Assembly: GCA_963922235.1 (NCBI GenBank)
Contig: CAWUIJ010000021.1
Span: forward strand, 1 to 30,425
DNA length: 30,425 nucleotides
Direction: 5' to 3'
DNA from: Parvularcula sp963922235
Lineage (GTDB): Bacteria; Pseudomonadota; Alphaproteobacteria; Caulobacterales; Parvularculaceae
Part shown: piece after piece, positions 7,131 through 15,064 of the stretch
How the letters are laid out: each line of letters starts with the position of its first letter
Numbering within the stretch: position 1 is the stretch's first letter
Made by a program: the position numbers and the translations under genes
Notes under the pieces: generated by a model
What the model saw: the letters and a program-made list of their open reading frames with translations, nothing else
What the model was told of the DNA's origin: nothing
Database searches by the model: none

Positions 7131-8261
7131 TTAGCGCAGGCGCGGCGCGATGCGGTTCATCACCGTGATCGTGTGCCCTGCAAGCTCCTTACACCGGCGC
7201 GGCGACCAACCTTCCTGCGGCATGGGGTTGGTTTTGGCGTCTTTGAAAGGCATCTCGAGGGTCATCGAAAGACAGTGGAAGCGTTCGCCAATGGCATTGT
7301 TCGCAATACGAAGATTGGCCTTGCCCGCGGGGGCGATCGGGTAACCCTCTTTGTCCTGAAAATCTGGTGTGGCTTGGATGAGTTGGTTTTTGAACGTGGA
7401 GAGCAGTTCGGCGAGCCGCGGCTGCCAACAGGGGATCCCCTCCGAACCCGCGATGAAATTGTTGGCAATGGCCTCATCACCGTGGGCATCGAGAAAGAGG
7501 TCGCAGCCCGCTTTATCCATCATGTCACGGACGACTTTCACCTCGGGGCTCATCTCTGCAGAAGGCTCCGCCCAAGAGCGGTTGAGATCCATGCCCGCGG
7601 CATTGGTCCTCAGATGTCCGCGATAGACACCATCTGGATTCATCATCGGCACGACATAAACGGTTGCGGCCTCAAGAAGTCCCGTGGCCATCGGGTTATC
7701 GGCTTCCAGAAGGCCTTCACAGATCCCCTCGACAAAGAACGAACCCATGGACTCGCCAGGATGTTGACGGCCGATCACCCAGATTTTCCTCTTATCTTCG
7801 CCCTCGTCGCCAAAGCGCAAGAGATCGATGGGGCGGCCGTCGAGGCTCTTGCCGAGTTCGGTGCGAACAACGCCCGGCTGGGCAGCCATCTTTGCGGCAA
7901 AAGCCTCAGCTTCCGTTGCTGTATAAGGAGGAAAATAGGCGTAGGTGCATTCTTCACCCGGAATGGTGTGCTCAATCGTCAGCACACCATCGACATAACG
8001 TGTCGGTGCACGAAGCCATGTCTCACCATCCACCGTGTAGCAGGCCAAATAGTCTTCCCACCCACCAGGATAGGAGGCCTTGGCCGCGTTCATGAAGGAG
8101 ATCGATCGCGGGCCCGCTGGCATCTTCACTTTGAAATAGAACCACTGGAAGAAGTCAGCCTTGCCATCCATCTCAATCTCGACACGAATGTCGTTCGGAT
8201 CGTCGGCGCTGAGCACGTTGATGTTGCCGCACTCAAAGTCTTTGGTGATGGTAATAGACAT
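7131..8261 (-). CDS. M14 family zinc carboxypeptidase, cytosolic carboxypeptidase (Nna1/CCP)-like
   Basis: This protein has 376 residues from the ATG at 8261, which sits 8 bases after GGAGGAG. An N-terminal beta-rich domain (about residues 1-125, with FFQWFYFKV) is typical of cytosolic carboxypeptidases and lacks a signal peptide. The peptidase domain carries zinc ligands H167 and E170 in HPGE, H260 in DAHGD, the NPDG loop (208-211), NAAGMDLNRSW (220-230), and catalytic E336 in MTLEMPF. Eukaryotic relatives remove C-terminal or branch glutamates from tubulin; bacterial substrates are unknown. It heads the minus-strand run and shares an 88 bp intergenic region with the divergent aat gene. The following flavoprotein starts 3 bases after the stop. 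Confidence 0.92.
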   Translation of the reverse strand: MSITITKDFECGNINVLSADDPNDIRVEIEMDGKADFFQWFYFKVKMPAGPRSISFMNAAKASYPGGWEDYLACYTVDGETWLRAPTRYVDGVLTIEHTIPGEECTYAYFPPYTATEAEAFAAKMAAQPGVVRTELGKSLDGRPIDLLRFGDEGEDKRKIWVIGRQHPGESMGSFFVEGICEGLLEADNPMATGLLEAATVYVVPMMNPDGVYRGHLRTNAAGMDLNRSWAEPSAEMSPEVKVVRDMMDKAGCDLFLDAHGDEAIANNFIAGSEGIPCWQPRLAELLSTFKNQLIQATPDFQDKEGYPIAPAGKANLRIANNAIGERFHCLSMTLEMPFKDAKTNPMPQEGWSPRRCKELAGHTITVMNRIAPRLR

Positions 8262-8349
8262 TCTCGGTGCTCCTCCGCCCTGGGCTGGCCCCGGAGCAGG
8301 GGACCAATAAAACAAGGGTCTAGGGCGCGTCGCCCCAGCGGACAATGTT

Positions 8350-8997
8350 GTGAAGCTTTCACCAGATCTGTTGCTGCAAGCTTACCGACTTGGGTACTTT
8401 CCTATGGGAGAGGCGCGCGATAGCGACGTGTTGATGTGGGTGAAACCCAAGGAACGCGGGGTTTTCCCGCTCGATTCCTTCCACATGCCCCGCTCGCTGC
8501 GAAAAATCGTCAAGCAAGACATCTTCGACGTCAGGGTCGATCAGCGCTTTTTCGAGGTGATGGTCCTGTGCGCGAGCCCAGAGGCAGGCCGCGACGAGAC
8601 ATGGATCAATGAGGAGATCCTCGAGGCCTATAAGGGCCTCCATCAGCTCGGCCATGCTCATTCGGTCGAATGCTACCTCGAGGGCGAGCTGGTGGGCGGT
8701 CTTTACGGGGTTTCGATCGCAGGCGCGTTCTTTGGCGAGAGCATGTTCAGCCTGGTCACAGACGCCAGCAAAGTCGCGCTCTGCCACCTCGTGGGGCGGC
8801 TCAAGATCGGTGGCTATCGGCTCTTGGATACACAGTTCCTGACCCCTCACCTCGCCCGGTTCGGTGCGGTCGAGCTCAATGAAGCGATCTATGAAACCAA
8901 GCTGGCGGAGGCTCTAGAGGCCAGCGGCGATTTCGGCGCCGCGGGGGATCAAACGTCAGGTTCGATCATCGTGCAGTCGATCACCCACACATCATAG
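8350..8997 (+). CDS. aat: Leucyl/phenylalanyl-tRNA--protein transferase
   Basis: This 215-residue enzyme transfers Leu or Phe from aminoacyl-tRNA to proteins with N-terminal Arg or Lys, which marks them for ClpAP (N-end rule). Visible family motifs are YRLGYFPMG near the N-terminus, WVKPKERG, TWINEEILEAY, HSVECYLEGELVGGLYGV, FFGESMFS, ASKVAL and LLDTQFLTPHLARFGA. The start is GTG at 8350 with only a weak upstream purine patch. The last 16 or so codons (8949-8997) overlap, on the opposite strand, the 3' end of the DUF2155 gene. The C-terminal tail after about residue 190 is low in conservation and may be shaped by that overlap. The neighbourhood of aat, DUF2155 and NDUFA12 is, as I recall, common in alphaproteobacteria. 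Confidence 0.95.
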   Translation: MKLSPDLLLQAYRLGYFPMGEARDSDVLMWVKPKERGVFPLDSFHMPRSLRKIVKQDIFDVRVDQRFFEVMVLCASPEAGRDETWINEEILEAYKGLHQLGHAHSVECYLEGELVGGLYGVSIAGAFFGESMFSLVTDASKVALCHLVGRLKIGGYRLLDTQFLTPHLARFGAVELNEAIYETKLAEALEASGDFGAAGDQTSGSIIVQSITHTS

Positions 8998-9545
8998 GTC
9001 GGGTGCTCAAGAGCATTGAGCGACGGTGTTGAGGCGAACATCCAGCCCGTGAACAGCGGCTCACCCAATGTCCGGACATCGACCTCGCCGTCGAGGCTCA
9101 CCCGCGTCAGTGAGGGCTGCTCCATCTCCTCACGCACACCCAGGGCCCGGCGACCAGCGATGTCATTCTCGCCGGAGAAGACCTCAAGAAAGACGGTTGT
9201 CTCAGGGAATTCTTCTGGTGGACGAGTGCTGCATGTCCGCGGCAGCACGGTCAGCGTGCCAAAGCTTTGAGGCTTTCCAATGGGAACTTCCAGGTCAGCG
9301 AACTGCGCTGTCACCTTGTTGAGCGCCCGCAGGGTCACGGAGATCGGCCGACGCAGGTCTTCGCCGCCGCCGCCATAAAGACCGGTCATAAAGCCCGCGC
9401 CTGAGGACGACTGAGACAAGCGATCAAGCTCCGTCAGCTCAGCGTCCCGCGCTGGTGCCGGCGGCTCAATCGTCCAGCCCAAAATCTCGCGCTGCGGCTC
9501 GCCCACTTGCAAAGCAGCTGTCACAGCCAAAACGAGAGGCAACAT
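8949..9545 (-). CDS. DUF2155 domain protein, probably secreted
   Basis: This protein has 198 residues from the ATG at 9545, chosen because GGAG lies 6 bases upstream and because it puts a short hydrophobic signal-like segment (LPLVLAVTAALQV) right at the N-terminus; ATGs at 9575 and 9557 are alternatives. The middle is a disordered acidic/Gly-rich stretch. The C-terminal half is the DUF2155 domain: ALNKVTAQFADLEVPIG, FGTLTVLPRTC, then FTGWMFASTPSLNALEHP and YDVWVIDC at the end. Two Cys in these motifs could pair in the periplasm. Function is unknown. Its 3' end overlaps the convergent aat gene by 49 bp. It lies 57 bp after the NDUFA12 gene on the same strand. Confidence 0.9.
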   Translation of the reverse strand: MLPLVLAVTAALQVGEPQREILGWTIEPPAPARDAELTELDRLSQSSSGAGFMTGLYGGGGEDLRRPISVTLRALNKVTAQFADLEVPIGKPQSFGTLTVLPRTCSTRPPEEFPETTVFLEVFSGENDIAGRRALGVREEMEQPSLTRVSLDGEVDVRTLGEPLFTGWMFASTPSLNALEHPTYDVWVIDCTMIEPDV

Positions 9546-9602
9546 GGCGTTCTCCATCACGGTCGTTCGGGCCAAAGCCCACCCACGAGGTCCCCTAGCA
9601 CA

Positions 9603-10028
9603 TCAGATCGAGTCTGGTGACCAGGCTTCGTAGTCTTTCTTTTCGGCCTTAGCGGATCCCGACGTATCAGGCGTCAAAAAGAGGGAACCGCTGGGATGAT
9701 AGGCCATCGGCGTGCCCGTCATGTTCGGCAGGTAAGGCGTCTCGAACTTTTTGACGGTCAGCGGCTTTTCGGTGGGCGGCTCGTCCCACGTGTGGTGCAG
9801 CCAGCCATGCCATTCCGGCGGCACACGGCTGCCTTCGGCGTGGCCGTGGTAGATCACCCAGCGGCGACGACCGCCTTCAGGATAAGAGCCCTCGCCCGTC
9901 TCTTCGAAATAGCGGTTTCCTTGCTCGTCTTCCCCGACAAGCCGCGCCTTTTTCTGCCACATCGAGAAACTGGTTCCCCAGGTTGCCTGGTGCCACCACG
10001 AAAACGTGCGTTTGAGGATACCGATCAT
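9603..10028 (-). CDS. NADH:ubiquinone oxidoreductase accessory subunit, NDUFA12 (B17.2) family
   Basis: This 141-residue homologue of the mitochondrial complex I accessory subunit NDUFA12 belongs to a family found in bacteria almost only in alphaproteobacteria. Signature segments are TWGTSFSMWQKKARLVG, DEQGNRYFEE, RRRWVIYHG, and SRVPPEWHGWLHHTWDEPP. The protein is soluble and is expected at the membrane-matrix arm junction of complex I on the cytoplasmic face. The remaining complex I genes are not in this window, as is normal for this subunit. The C-terminal 40 residues (LTPDTSGSAKAEKKDYEAW) are low complexity. It is followed by the DUF2155 gene and preceded, 65 bp upstream, by the I78-type lipoprotein gene. 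Confidence 0.95.
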   Translation of the reverse strand: MIGILKRTFSWWHQATWGTSFSMWQKKARLVGEDEQGNRYFEETGEGSYPEGGRRRWVIYHGHAEGSRVPPEWHGWLHHTWDEPPTEKPLTVKKFETPYLPNMTGTPMAYHPSGSLFLTPDTSGSAKAEKKDYEAWSPDSI

Positions 10029-10093
10029 AATCGCTCCATCACCGAACCCCTTGGCTATGCAAGGGACCGCGCTTTGTGTCTAGGGAATGGGTC

Positions 10094-10426
10094 TTACCCG
10101 CAGATGACCTTGGTGATGACACCGTCTTTATCGACGTGGATGTTCATGCGTTCCGCCAGATAGTCCATGGTCACGATGGCTCCCGGCGGGATCACCCGAA
10201 CCCGCAGGTCATCGGGATAAGTCACAGCTGCCAGGGGCTCACCGACAAAGCTTTGATAGCCTTCCGAACCACAGGGCGTGGGCTCCAATGCCTCTGGATT
10301 GATGGCCTCCGTGAAGGTCGGCTCGCCTTTTGCGGGCGCTTCGCCCTTTTCAGCCGTTTCTGATTCGGGCGCTGTGCAGGCCCCTAAGACCATCATGGCA
10401 ACGAGAATGAGCGATCGGCTGGTCAT
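10094..10426 (-). CDS. Lipoprotein with peptidase inhibitor I78 domain
   Basis: This protein has 110 residues from the ATG at 10426, which follows GGAGGAGGCACCA. The N-terminus MTSRSLILVAMMVLGAC is a lipoprotein signal with lipobox LGAC (Cys17). An acidic/Ala-rich spacer follows, then a domain with CGSEGYQSFVGEPL, PDDLRVRVIPPG, MDYLAERMNIHVD and a terminal VICG, which fits the inhibitor I78 (Elastin-inhibitor-like) family. The conserved pair of Cys (in PTPCG and ICG) probably forms a disulfide. Likely role: periplasmic serine-protease inhibition or a related small fold; the target is unknown. The 76 bp between this gene and the divergent SDR gene must hold promoters for both. Confidence 0.85.
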   Translation of the reverse strand: MTSRSLILVAMMVLGACTAPESETAEKGEAPAKGEPTFTEAINPEALEPTPCGSEGYQSFVGEPLAAVTYPDDLRVRVIPPGAIVTMDYLAERMNIHVDKDGVITKVICG

Positions 10427-10502
10427 TGGTGCCTCCTCCAGGCAAGAGCGGCGCGACATCGACAATCAAAAAGCGCCAGAAGCGCCCATCATGGAGGATC
10501 CA

Positions 10503-11285
10503 ATGATTTCACCCAATGAACTTTTCTCTGTCAAAGGCCGTTTTGCTGTCGTCACCGGCGGAACACGAGGCATTGGCTACGATCTAGCCGAAGCGCTTGT
10601 TGCAGGCGGTGCCACAGTTGTCGTGTCGTCACGTAAGGCAGAGGCTTGCGAAACATCAGCCGCTGCGCTTTCGAAGCTCGGCACGGTCTACGGTTTTCCT
10701 GCTGACCTGAGCACGCTGGAAGGCATTCAGTCCCTCAAAGACTTCGTCGCTGAGAAGACCGATAAGGTGGACATCCTGGTCAACAACGCCGGCGCCGTTT
10801 GGGGATCGACACTCTCCGACTTCCCCGAAAGCGGTTGGGACAAGGTGATGGACATCAACCTCAAGAGCCCATTCTTTCTCACGCAAGCCTTCTTTGCTCT
10901 GATCAAGAACGCAGCGTCTGCTGATCAGCCGGCCAAGGTGATCAATATCGCCTCTGTGGAAGGCATGCGGCCAGCCAAGATGGAAACCTACTCCTATGGT
11001 GCTTCGAAATCGGGCTTGATCCATCTGACCAAGCACCTCGCTGATCAGTTGGCATCGATGAACATCTGCGTGAATGCCATCGCCCCAGGGCCATTCGCCA
11101 CGAAGATGCTGCAAGGAACGATCGACACGTTTGGTGAGGAAGCGATGAGCGACCAGGTGCCGCTTGGCCGCCTTGGCAAGTCAGAAGATCTCTACGCGCT
11201 CGGCCTGTATCTGGCATCATCGGCGTCCGACTACGTGACCGGACAGACCATTGCTGTCGGCGGCGGCATGGGCACCATCGCCTAA
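10503..11285 (+). CDS. SDR family oxidoreductase, RhlG/FabG-like
   Basis: This protein has 260 residues from the ATG at 10503, preceded by GGAGG at 5 bases; the frame is open upstream, but earlier starts lack such a site. It is a classical SDR with cofactor motif TGGTRGIG (residues 18-25), R44 after the second strand (NADPH preference likely), NNAG (94-97), and catalytic S151, Y165 and K169 (YGASK). Patterns such as ELFSVKGR, SRKAEACE, GWDKVMDINL and VNAIAPGPFATKM resemble RhlG-type beta-ketoacyl reductases and related SDRs. The true substrate cannot be read from the sequence. It is a single-gene unit as far as spacing shows; a stem-loop lies just after its stop. Confidence 0.9.
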   Translation: MISPNELFSVKGRFAVVTGGTRGIGYDLAEALVAGGATVVVSSRKAEACETSAAALSKLGTVYGFPADLSTLEGIQSLKDFVAEKTDKVDILVNNAGAVWGSTLSDFPESGWDKVMDINLKSPFFLTQAFFALIKNAASADQPAKVINIASVEGMRPAKMETYSYGASKSGLIHLTKHLADQLASMNICVNAIAPGPFATKMLQGTIDTFGEEAMSDQVPLGRLGKSEDLYALGLYLASSASDYVTGQTIAVGGGMGTIA

Positions 11286-11297
11286 ACACCAAAATGA

Positions 11298-11326
11298 AGG
11301 TTGGCTGTGTCCCGCACGGCCAACCT
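11298..11326 (+). terminator. Stem-loop after the SDR gene, possible terminator without T-run
   Basis: AGGTTGGC at 11298-11305 pairs perfectly with GCCAACCT at 11319-11326 around a 13-base loop, 12 bases after the SDR stop codon. No T-tract follows, so this would be a weak intrinsic terminator or an mRNA 3'-end stabiliser. The rest of the 129 bp gap to the next gene shows nothing else. Confidence 0.4.
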
Positions 11327-11414
11327 CGATCATGGCAAGTTCTGTCCTTGCTGGTTTTTCCAAGATCCCGAATGAGACGCCGGTGCTTTAGCTTCCTCAC
11401 CGAGGGGATCGGCC

Positions 11415-11750
11415 ATGACATCTTCCCAAACGATCGCATTGCTCCTGCTGGGCAGCGCATTCCTGACTGCCAGCTGCTCGACCCTTTCCGACGACACCAA
11501 AGCGCTGCTCGACAAACCGATCGACTGTCAGACTGCGGATGAAGACATTGCAGCGCTTGATGCTGCCCTGCCCTCCACTGGGAAAAGGGTGTCCTCCACA
11601 GTCCGGTCCCTTGCTCCTGTGGCGATTGCGACAGGCGTGATTACAGGCGATTACCGCGATCGTGCTCGGGTGGCGACCGGCGCACTTTCCCGCGACATCA
11701 ACAATAAGATTGCTGATATTTATGAGACTTGCGGCACGGGCGAGGAGTGA
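11415..11750 (+). CDS. Small hypothetical lipoprotein
   Basis: This 111-residue protein starts at an ATG preceded by GAGGGG. The N-terminus has a hydrophobic signal (IALLLLGSAFLTASC) that ends in a lipobox-like TASC (Cys21), so an outer- or inner-membrane lipoprotein is likely. The mature part is short, mostly helical and contains one further Cys pair (in DCQTADEDIAALDAAL and YETCGTG). It has a GDYRDRARVATGALSRDINNKI segment that looks conserved in character but that I cannot tie to a named family. It is followed 89 bp later by tRNA-Lys. Function is unknown. Confidence 0.75.
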   Translation: MTSSQTIALLLLGSAFLTASCSTLSDDTKALLDKPIDCQTADEDIAALDAALPSTGKRVSSTVRSLAPVAIATGVITGDYRDRARVATGALSRDINNKIADIYETCGTGEE

Positions 11751-11798
11751 TCTCCTCAACCGCCATGCGATTGCGACTGGACGTCCTCGATTTCATGG

Positions 11799-11827
11799 TT
11801 GACCGTACTTTCGCAGCGCCGTAATGG
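11799..11827 (+). promoter_or_regulatory. Possible promoter of tRNA-Lys
   Basis: TTGACC at 11799-11804 is a good -35 element. A 17-base spacer leads to TAATGG at 11822-11827, a poor -10 element. The distance to the mature tRNA 5' end (13 bases) would suit a short leader. Only the -35 is convincing. Confidence 0.35.
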
Positions 11828-11839
11828 CGCCGTTCGGTC

Positions 11840-11915
11840 GGGCCCATAGCTCAGTTGGTAGAGCAGCTGACTTTTAATCAGCGGGTCACAGGTTCGAATC
11901 CTGTTGGGCTCACCA
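11840..11915 (+). tRNA. tRNA-Lys (anticodon TTT)
   Basis: A complete 76-base cloverleaf can be drawn. The acceptor stem GGGCCCA pairs with TGGGCTC (one G-T pair). The D arm contains AGCTCAGTTGGTAGAGC. The anticodon stem GCTGA/TCAGC encloses loop CTTTTAA, which gives anticodon TTT and so reads Lys codons AAA/AAG. The T arm is ACAGG-TTCGAAT-CCTGT. Discriminator A is followed by an encoded CCA at 11913-11915. No intron is present. It stands alone between a lipoprotein gene and the convergent MscS gene. Confidence 0.98.
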
Positions 11916-11952
11916 TTTTCAAGCACTTAGTGCTGATACAGTATTCCTAACC

Positions 11953-11977
11953 GCTCACATGTGTGAGCACCATTTTT
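11953..11977 (+). terminator. Intrinsic terminator of tRNA-Lys
   Basis: GCTCACA at 11953-11959 pairs with TGTGAGC at 11962-11968, and TTTTT follows at 11973-11977, 38 bases after the end of the tRNA. The hairpin loop is tight (two unpaired bases, or four with the last pair open). A smaller AGCAC-TTA-GTGCT hairpin lies at 11922-11934 between tRNA and terminator. Confidence 0.6.
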
Positions 11978-12031
11978 CTCCTATCACCGCTATAGACGTC
12001 GCTTCTTAGGGTGCGAGGTTGCTGACCGACC

Positions 12032-14791
12032 TCAGACATGAGCCATGTCCTTGGCTGCTGCCTGGTCGGTCTTGATATGAATGTCCCGCTGCGGAAACGG
12101 GATCTCGATTCCCGCTTTCTTGAGTGCGGAGAATGTGGCGATCCGGAGCTCGTTTTGGACCGGCAGGCGCTGAGCGGTTTCTCGCAAGAACACGCGCATT
12201 TCGAAATCGAGGGAGCTGTCACCGAACCCACCAAAATAGATGAAGGGTTCAGGGTTCTTCATAACCTTAGGATTGTCAGCGACCACCTGCTCCAAGATCG
12301 CAACAACCGCAGCCGGGTCCGCGTCATAGGAGACACCCACACTGACCGTCACGCGCGTCCAACGGTCCTTCAGAGTCCAGTTCATGACCGATGACGAGAT
12401 GAGCTCTGAATTGGGAACGATGATCGATGAACGGTCCCAAGTCTCGATCTCGGTTGCACGTACACTGATTCTTTTCACGACGCCTTCGCCCGAATTCACA
12501 ACAATCCAGTCGCCGACTTTCACGGGGCGCTCGAACAGCAAGATCAAGCCCGAAACGAAGTTGTTGACGATGCTCTGAAGGCCAAAACCGATACCAACCG
12601 AGAGCGCGCCAGCGATGATCGCGAGGTTCGAGAGATTGAACCCGAGAACGCTGACCCCGGACATAATCGCGATGATCAGCCCGATATATCCGATGATCGT
12701 ACGCAGAGAGTTCTGCACACCGGCATCAAGTTTGGTGCGCGGGAAGAAACGCTTCTCACCTGCTCTCTGCAAAAAGCGGGTGACAAGAAGGATGAGCGCA
12801 AATGTTCCAATGGCTGCGAGGATTTGCGCAATCGAGATGGTGATGTTGCCGACCTCAAATCCAAAGAAGGCGTCACGGATGACGTTGCGCACATCGACCC
12901 ACTCAGCGCCAAGGGCGATCGAGATGAGGGGAAGAAACGCCATCGCCACCATCATGTCGACGACGACACCAAGCCAGAAGAAGATCAGCCGTTCTTCACC
13001 AGGATCGTCTTCATTCGCTGCCTTCCTTTTGCGTTCAGAACGGTCAGCCAGCCTGAGAATCTCCTGTCCAATCAACCGGACAAAGAGGGCGACAATGATC
13101 AAGCCGCCGACCATGAACATCCGTGTCTGGACAAAATAAGCGAAGGCGACATATCCGAAGAGTGCTGCCGCGATGCAGACCACCGCAACAAAGCGAGCCC
13201 CGGATCGTAGCCAGGCGCCCACTTGCTTTGTTTCATCTGAAAAAATATCGCGGCGGTTGACCTCAAGCGTCCATAGGCTTTTGGAGCTCAAGATCACCGT
13301 CAAGAGCGCCATTAAGCAGGCGACCACCGCGCTCTGAACCAGAGCCAATTCCTGGCCGCCACCAATGATTTCTGCACCTTTGCTCAGTGCACGGTCGGCC
13401 ACAAAAACCGTCACCAGTGCGACACTCAATGTCTTCACAAAAAGGCCGCCGCGCCTTTCAAGCGGCAAAAGGCGCCAGCCGGGGACACCCGGCGCCAGGA
13501 TCGCTGTCGCCGCACCATCAGCGATGATGATGGCGAGAAGACCAAACCACAAACGCCCAGCAAGACCGCGGGTCGTCTCGTCGATCACCCCTTGCGTCCC
13601 CAAAACCTCCAGCACCAAAAGACCGGCAAGGATCCCAGGAATCGTCCGTGTCAGGATCCGGAGCAGCGCCACCCAAGCCCTTCGTCCTGGCGATGGCTCT
13701 AGGGTTTGCAGGCGACTGAGGAGCCTTTTGTTGACCCAGCGACGGATCGGGAAAAAGAGAAAAAACCCTGCCAAGCCGCTCAGGCCAAGAAGAACGAGTG
13801 CCCGCGCAAGGCTGCGTTCGCTAAGCCTTGATGCCACCCATCGGGTCAATTTGTTTTGGAGGACGAAACTTCCCTCAAAAGCGTCTTGCGTGGCCGCCGC
13901 CACAACCTTCGGATCCAACGGCGACGCCCCGCGAGAGAGCACCTCACCATAAAACAGATCCCGTCGTTTCTCGGCGATATCAGCAAGCAGCCGATCAATA
14001 TCCGCGATGTTCACCGCAGACTGACGAACTATCGCGTCTTCTTTGATCAAAAGACTTTGGATCGCCTGGCGCTCTTCTGCGATCTCCGGCGCCTCAGCTG
14101 CCGCATCAGGATCAGGCGCAGGTCCCAAGCGCTCTAAATCGGTAATCAGGCGATCCCGGGACACTTGGATTGGCTCAATGTCCTCCTCAGCGGCGGCGCG
14201 CAACACCCGCAGGTCTTCTCGAAGTCGCACGAGATCCTGCTGCGTGGTGGCATCGACGAGACGCCGAGAAGCCGCATCAATCTCGGCACGCAATTGGTCC
14301 ACAAGTCCTTGTGCGGTGATGATCTGATCACGTTCAGAGAGTTCGTTCGCCAGGGCATCAAACCCGCGCAAAAGAAGCCTGGCTCGGCTGAGCTCCTCCT
14401 CGAGCGTCGCCAAGGCCGCCGATGTCTCAACGACAGGATCGGGATCACCTACCAACTCTTCGGCAGTGTCGACATCGGGCTCTGGCTGCTCGACCTCCGC
14501 TGCCTCCTCAACGCTGATCGCTTCGTTGAGGTCGTTGAACTCCGCTTGCAGCCAAACAGCCAGGACATCCACGGAAGCCCGTTCTGTCACCACACGCTGC
14601 TCAAGCTCGGCGATGTCGTCATCAGCTGCGTCCGCGAACGCGGATTGAAGTCCCTCGAGAGTCACCGCTGCCTGGGCGAGGCCCTCTTGGACTTGCTCCG
14701 ATGACTGCTCTGCAGCGTCGTCCTGAGCCCATGAAAAGGCACTCAAGGCCAAGACGACGAAAATCAAACGCAGTACGCTGCTCATATCCAT
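12032..14791 (-). CDS. Large MscS-family mechanosensitive channel with periplasmic coiled coil
   Basis: This 919-residue protein has a signal peptide (about residues 1-22, ending near AFSWAQD). A long acidic, Glu/Ala/Arg-rich coiled-coil region follows (about 25-300, DUF3772-like), then about eleven hydrophobic segments from about residue 325 to 760. The last is the pore helix, with LAIIAGALSVGIGFGLQSIV then NNFVSGLILLFERPVKVGDWI, the MscS signature. The beta domain (about 765-830, with ATEIETWDRSSIIVPNSELI) and an alpha/beta C-terminal domain complete it. Role: tension-gated release of small solutes on hypo-osmotic shock, as for KefA/YbdG-type large MscS proteins. ATG codons at 14791 and 14785 are both possible starts; neither has a strong binding site. 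It is convergent with tRNA-Lys and divergent from the MipA gene. Confidence 0.92.
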   Translation of the reverse strand: MDMSSVLRLIFVVLALSAFSWAQDDAAEQSSEQVQEGLAQAAVTLEGLQSAFADAADDDIAELEQRVVTERASVDVLAVWLQAEFNDLNEAISVEEAAEVEQPEPDVDTAEELVGDPDPVVETSAALATLEEELSRARLLLRGFDALANELSERDQIITAQGLVDQLRAEIDAASRRLVDATTQQDLVRLREDLRVLRAAAEEDIEPIQVSRDRLITDLERLGPAPDPDAAAEAPEIAEERQAIQSLLIKEDAIVRQSAVNIADIDRLLADIAEKRRDLFYGEVLSRGASPLDPKVVAAATQDAFEGSFVLQNKLTRWVASRLSERSLARALVLLGLSGLAGFFLFFPIRRWVNKRLLSRLQTLEPSPGRRAWVALLRILTRTIPGILAGLLVLEVLGTQGVIDETTRGLAGRLWFGLLAIIIADGAATAILAPGVPGWRLLPLERRGGLFVKTLSVALVTVFVADRALSKGAEIIGGGQELALVQSAVVACLMALLTVILSSKSLWTLEVNRRDIFSDETKQVGAWLRSGARFVAVVCIAAALFGYVAFAYFVQTRMFMVGGLIIVALFVRLIGQEILRLADRSERKRKAANEDDPGEERLIFFWLGVVVDMMVAMAFLPLISIALGAEWVDVRNVIRDAFFGFEVGNITISIAQILAAIGTFALILLVTRFLQRAGEKRFFPRTKLDAGVQNSLRTIIGYIGLIIAIMSGVSVLGFNLSNLAIIAGALSVGIGFGLQSIVNNFVSGLILLFERPVKVGDWIVVNSGEGVVKRISVRATEIETWDRSSIIVPNSELISSSVMNWTLKDRWTRVTVSVGVSYDADPAAVVAILEQVVADNPKVMKNPEPFIYFGGFGDSSLDFEMRVFLRETAQRLPVQNELRIATFSALKKAGIEIPFPQRDIHIKTDQAAAKDMAHV

Positions 14792-15064
14792 TTCAACCGC
14801 TTCACTTCAGGATGACAACAAGACCGACGACGCACGATCGCAGCGCAGGCATAGGGTGCTCGCCCCTCCTGTTCGACCCCTTTCGGATGTATCGAAGGCC
14901 GCATACCCAGTAACCGTTGGATCGGCCTGCCCGAACGAACGGAGTGCTACCGACCTAGCCCAATCGACGGTTTCCAATTTTCCATCTTTGTCTAACGGTT
15001 TTGTCGTCGTTTTTGCACTATGTATGCCAAATCAGCGATGGCCTGACGTGAGAGAGCAAACATC
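14792..15064. other. Divergent intergenic region between MscS and MipA genes
   Basis: At 273 bp this is the longest gene-free stretch in the window. It must hold promoters for both divergent genes. The half nearest mipA (about 14970-15035) is clearly more T-rich than its surroundings, but I cannot fit a convincing -35/-10 pair, and I see no perfect inverted repeat. A weak GAGAG lies before the mipA ATG. Confidence 0.5.

Noticed and set aside
7050..8423. 457-residue open frame on the + strand
   Set aside because: It is antisense to the M14 peptidase and flavoprotein genes, both with intact catalytic or cofactor motifs. Its product is rich in Arg, His and Cys with no recognisable domain. GC-rich codon use gives long antisense frames here.
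11840..11915. tRNA-Lys as an integration site for a genomic island
   Set aside because: No integrase gene, no second copy of the tRNA 3' end and no change in gene character around it were seen.
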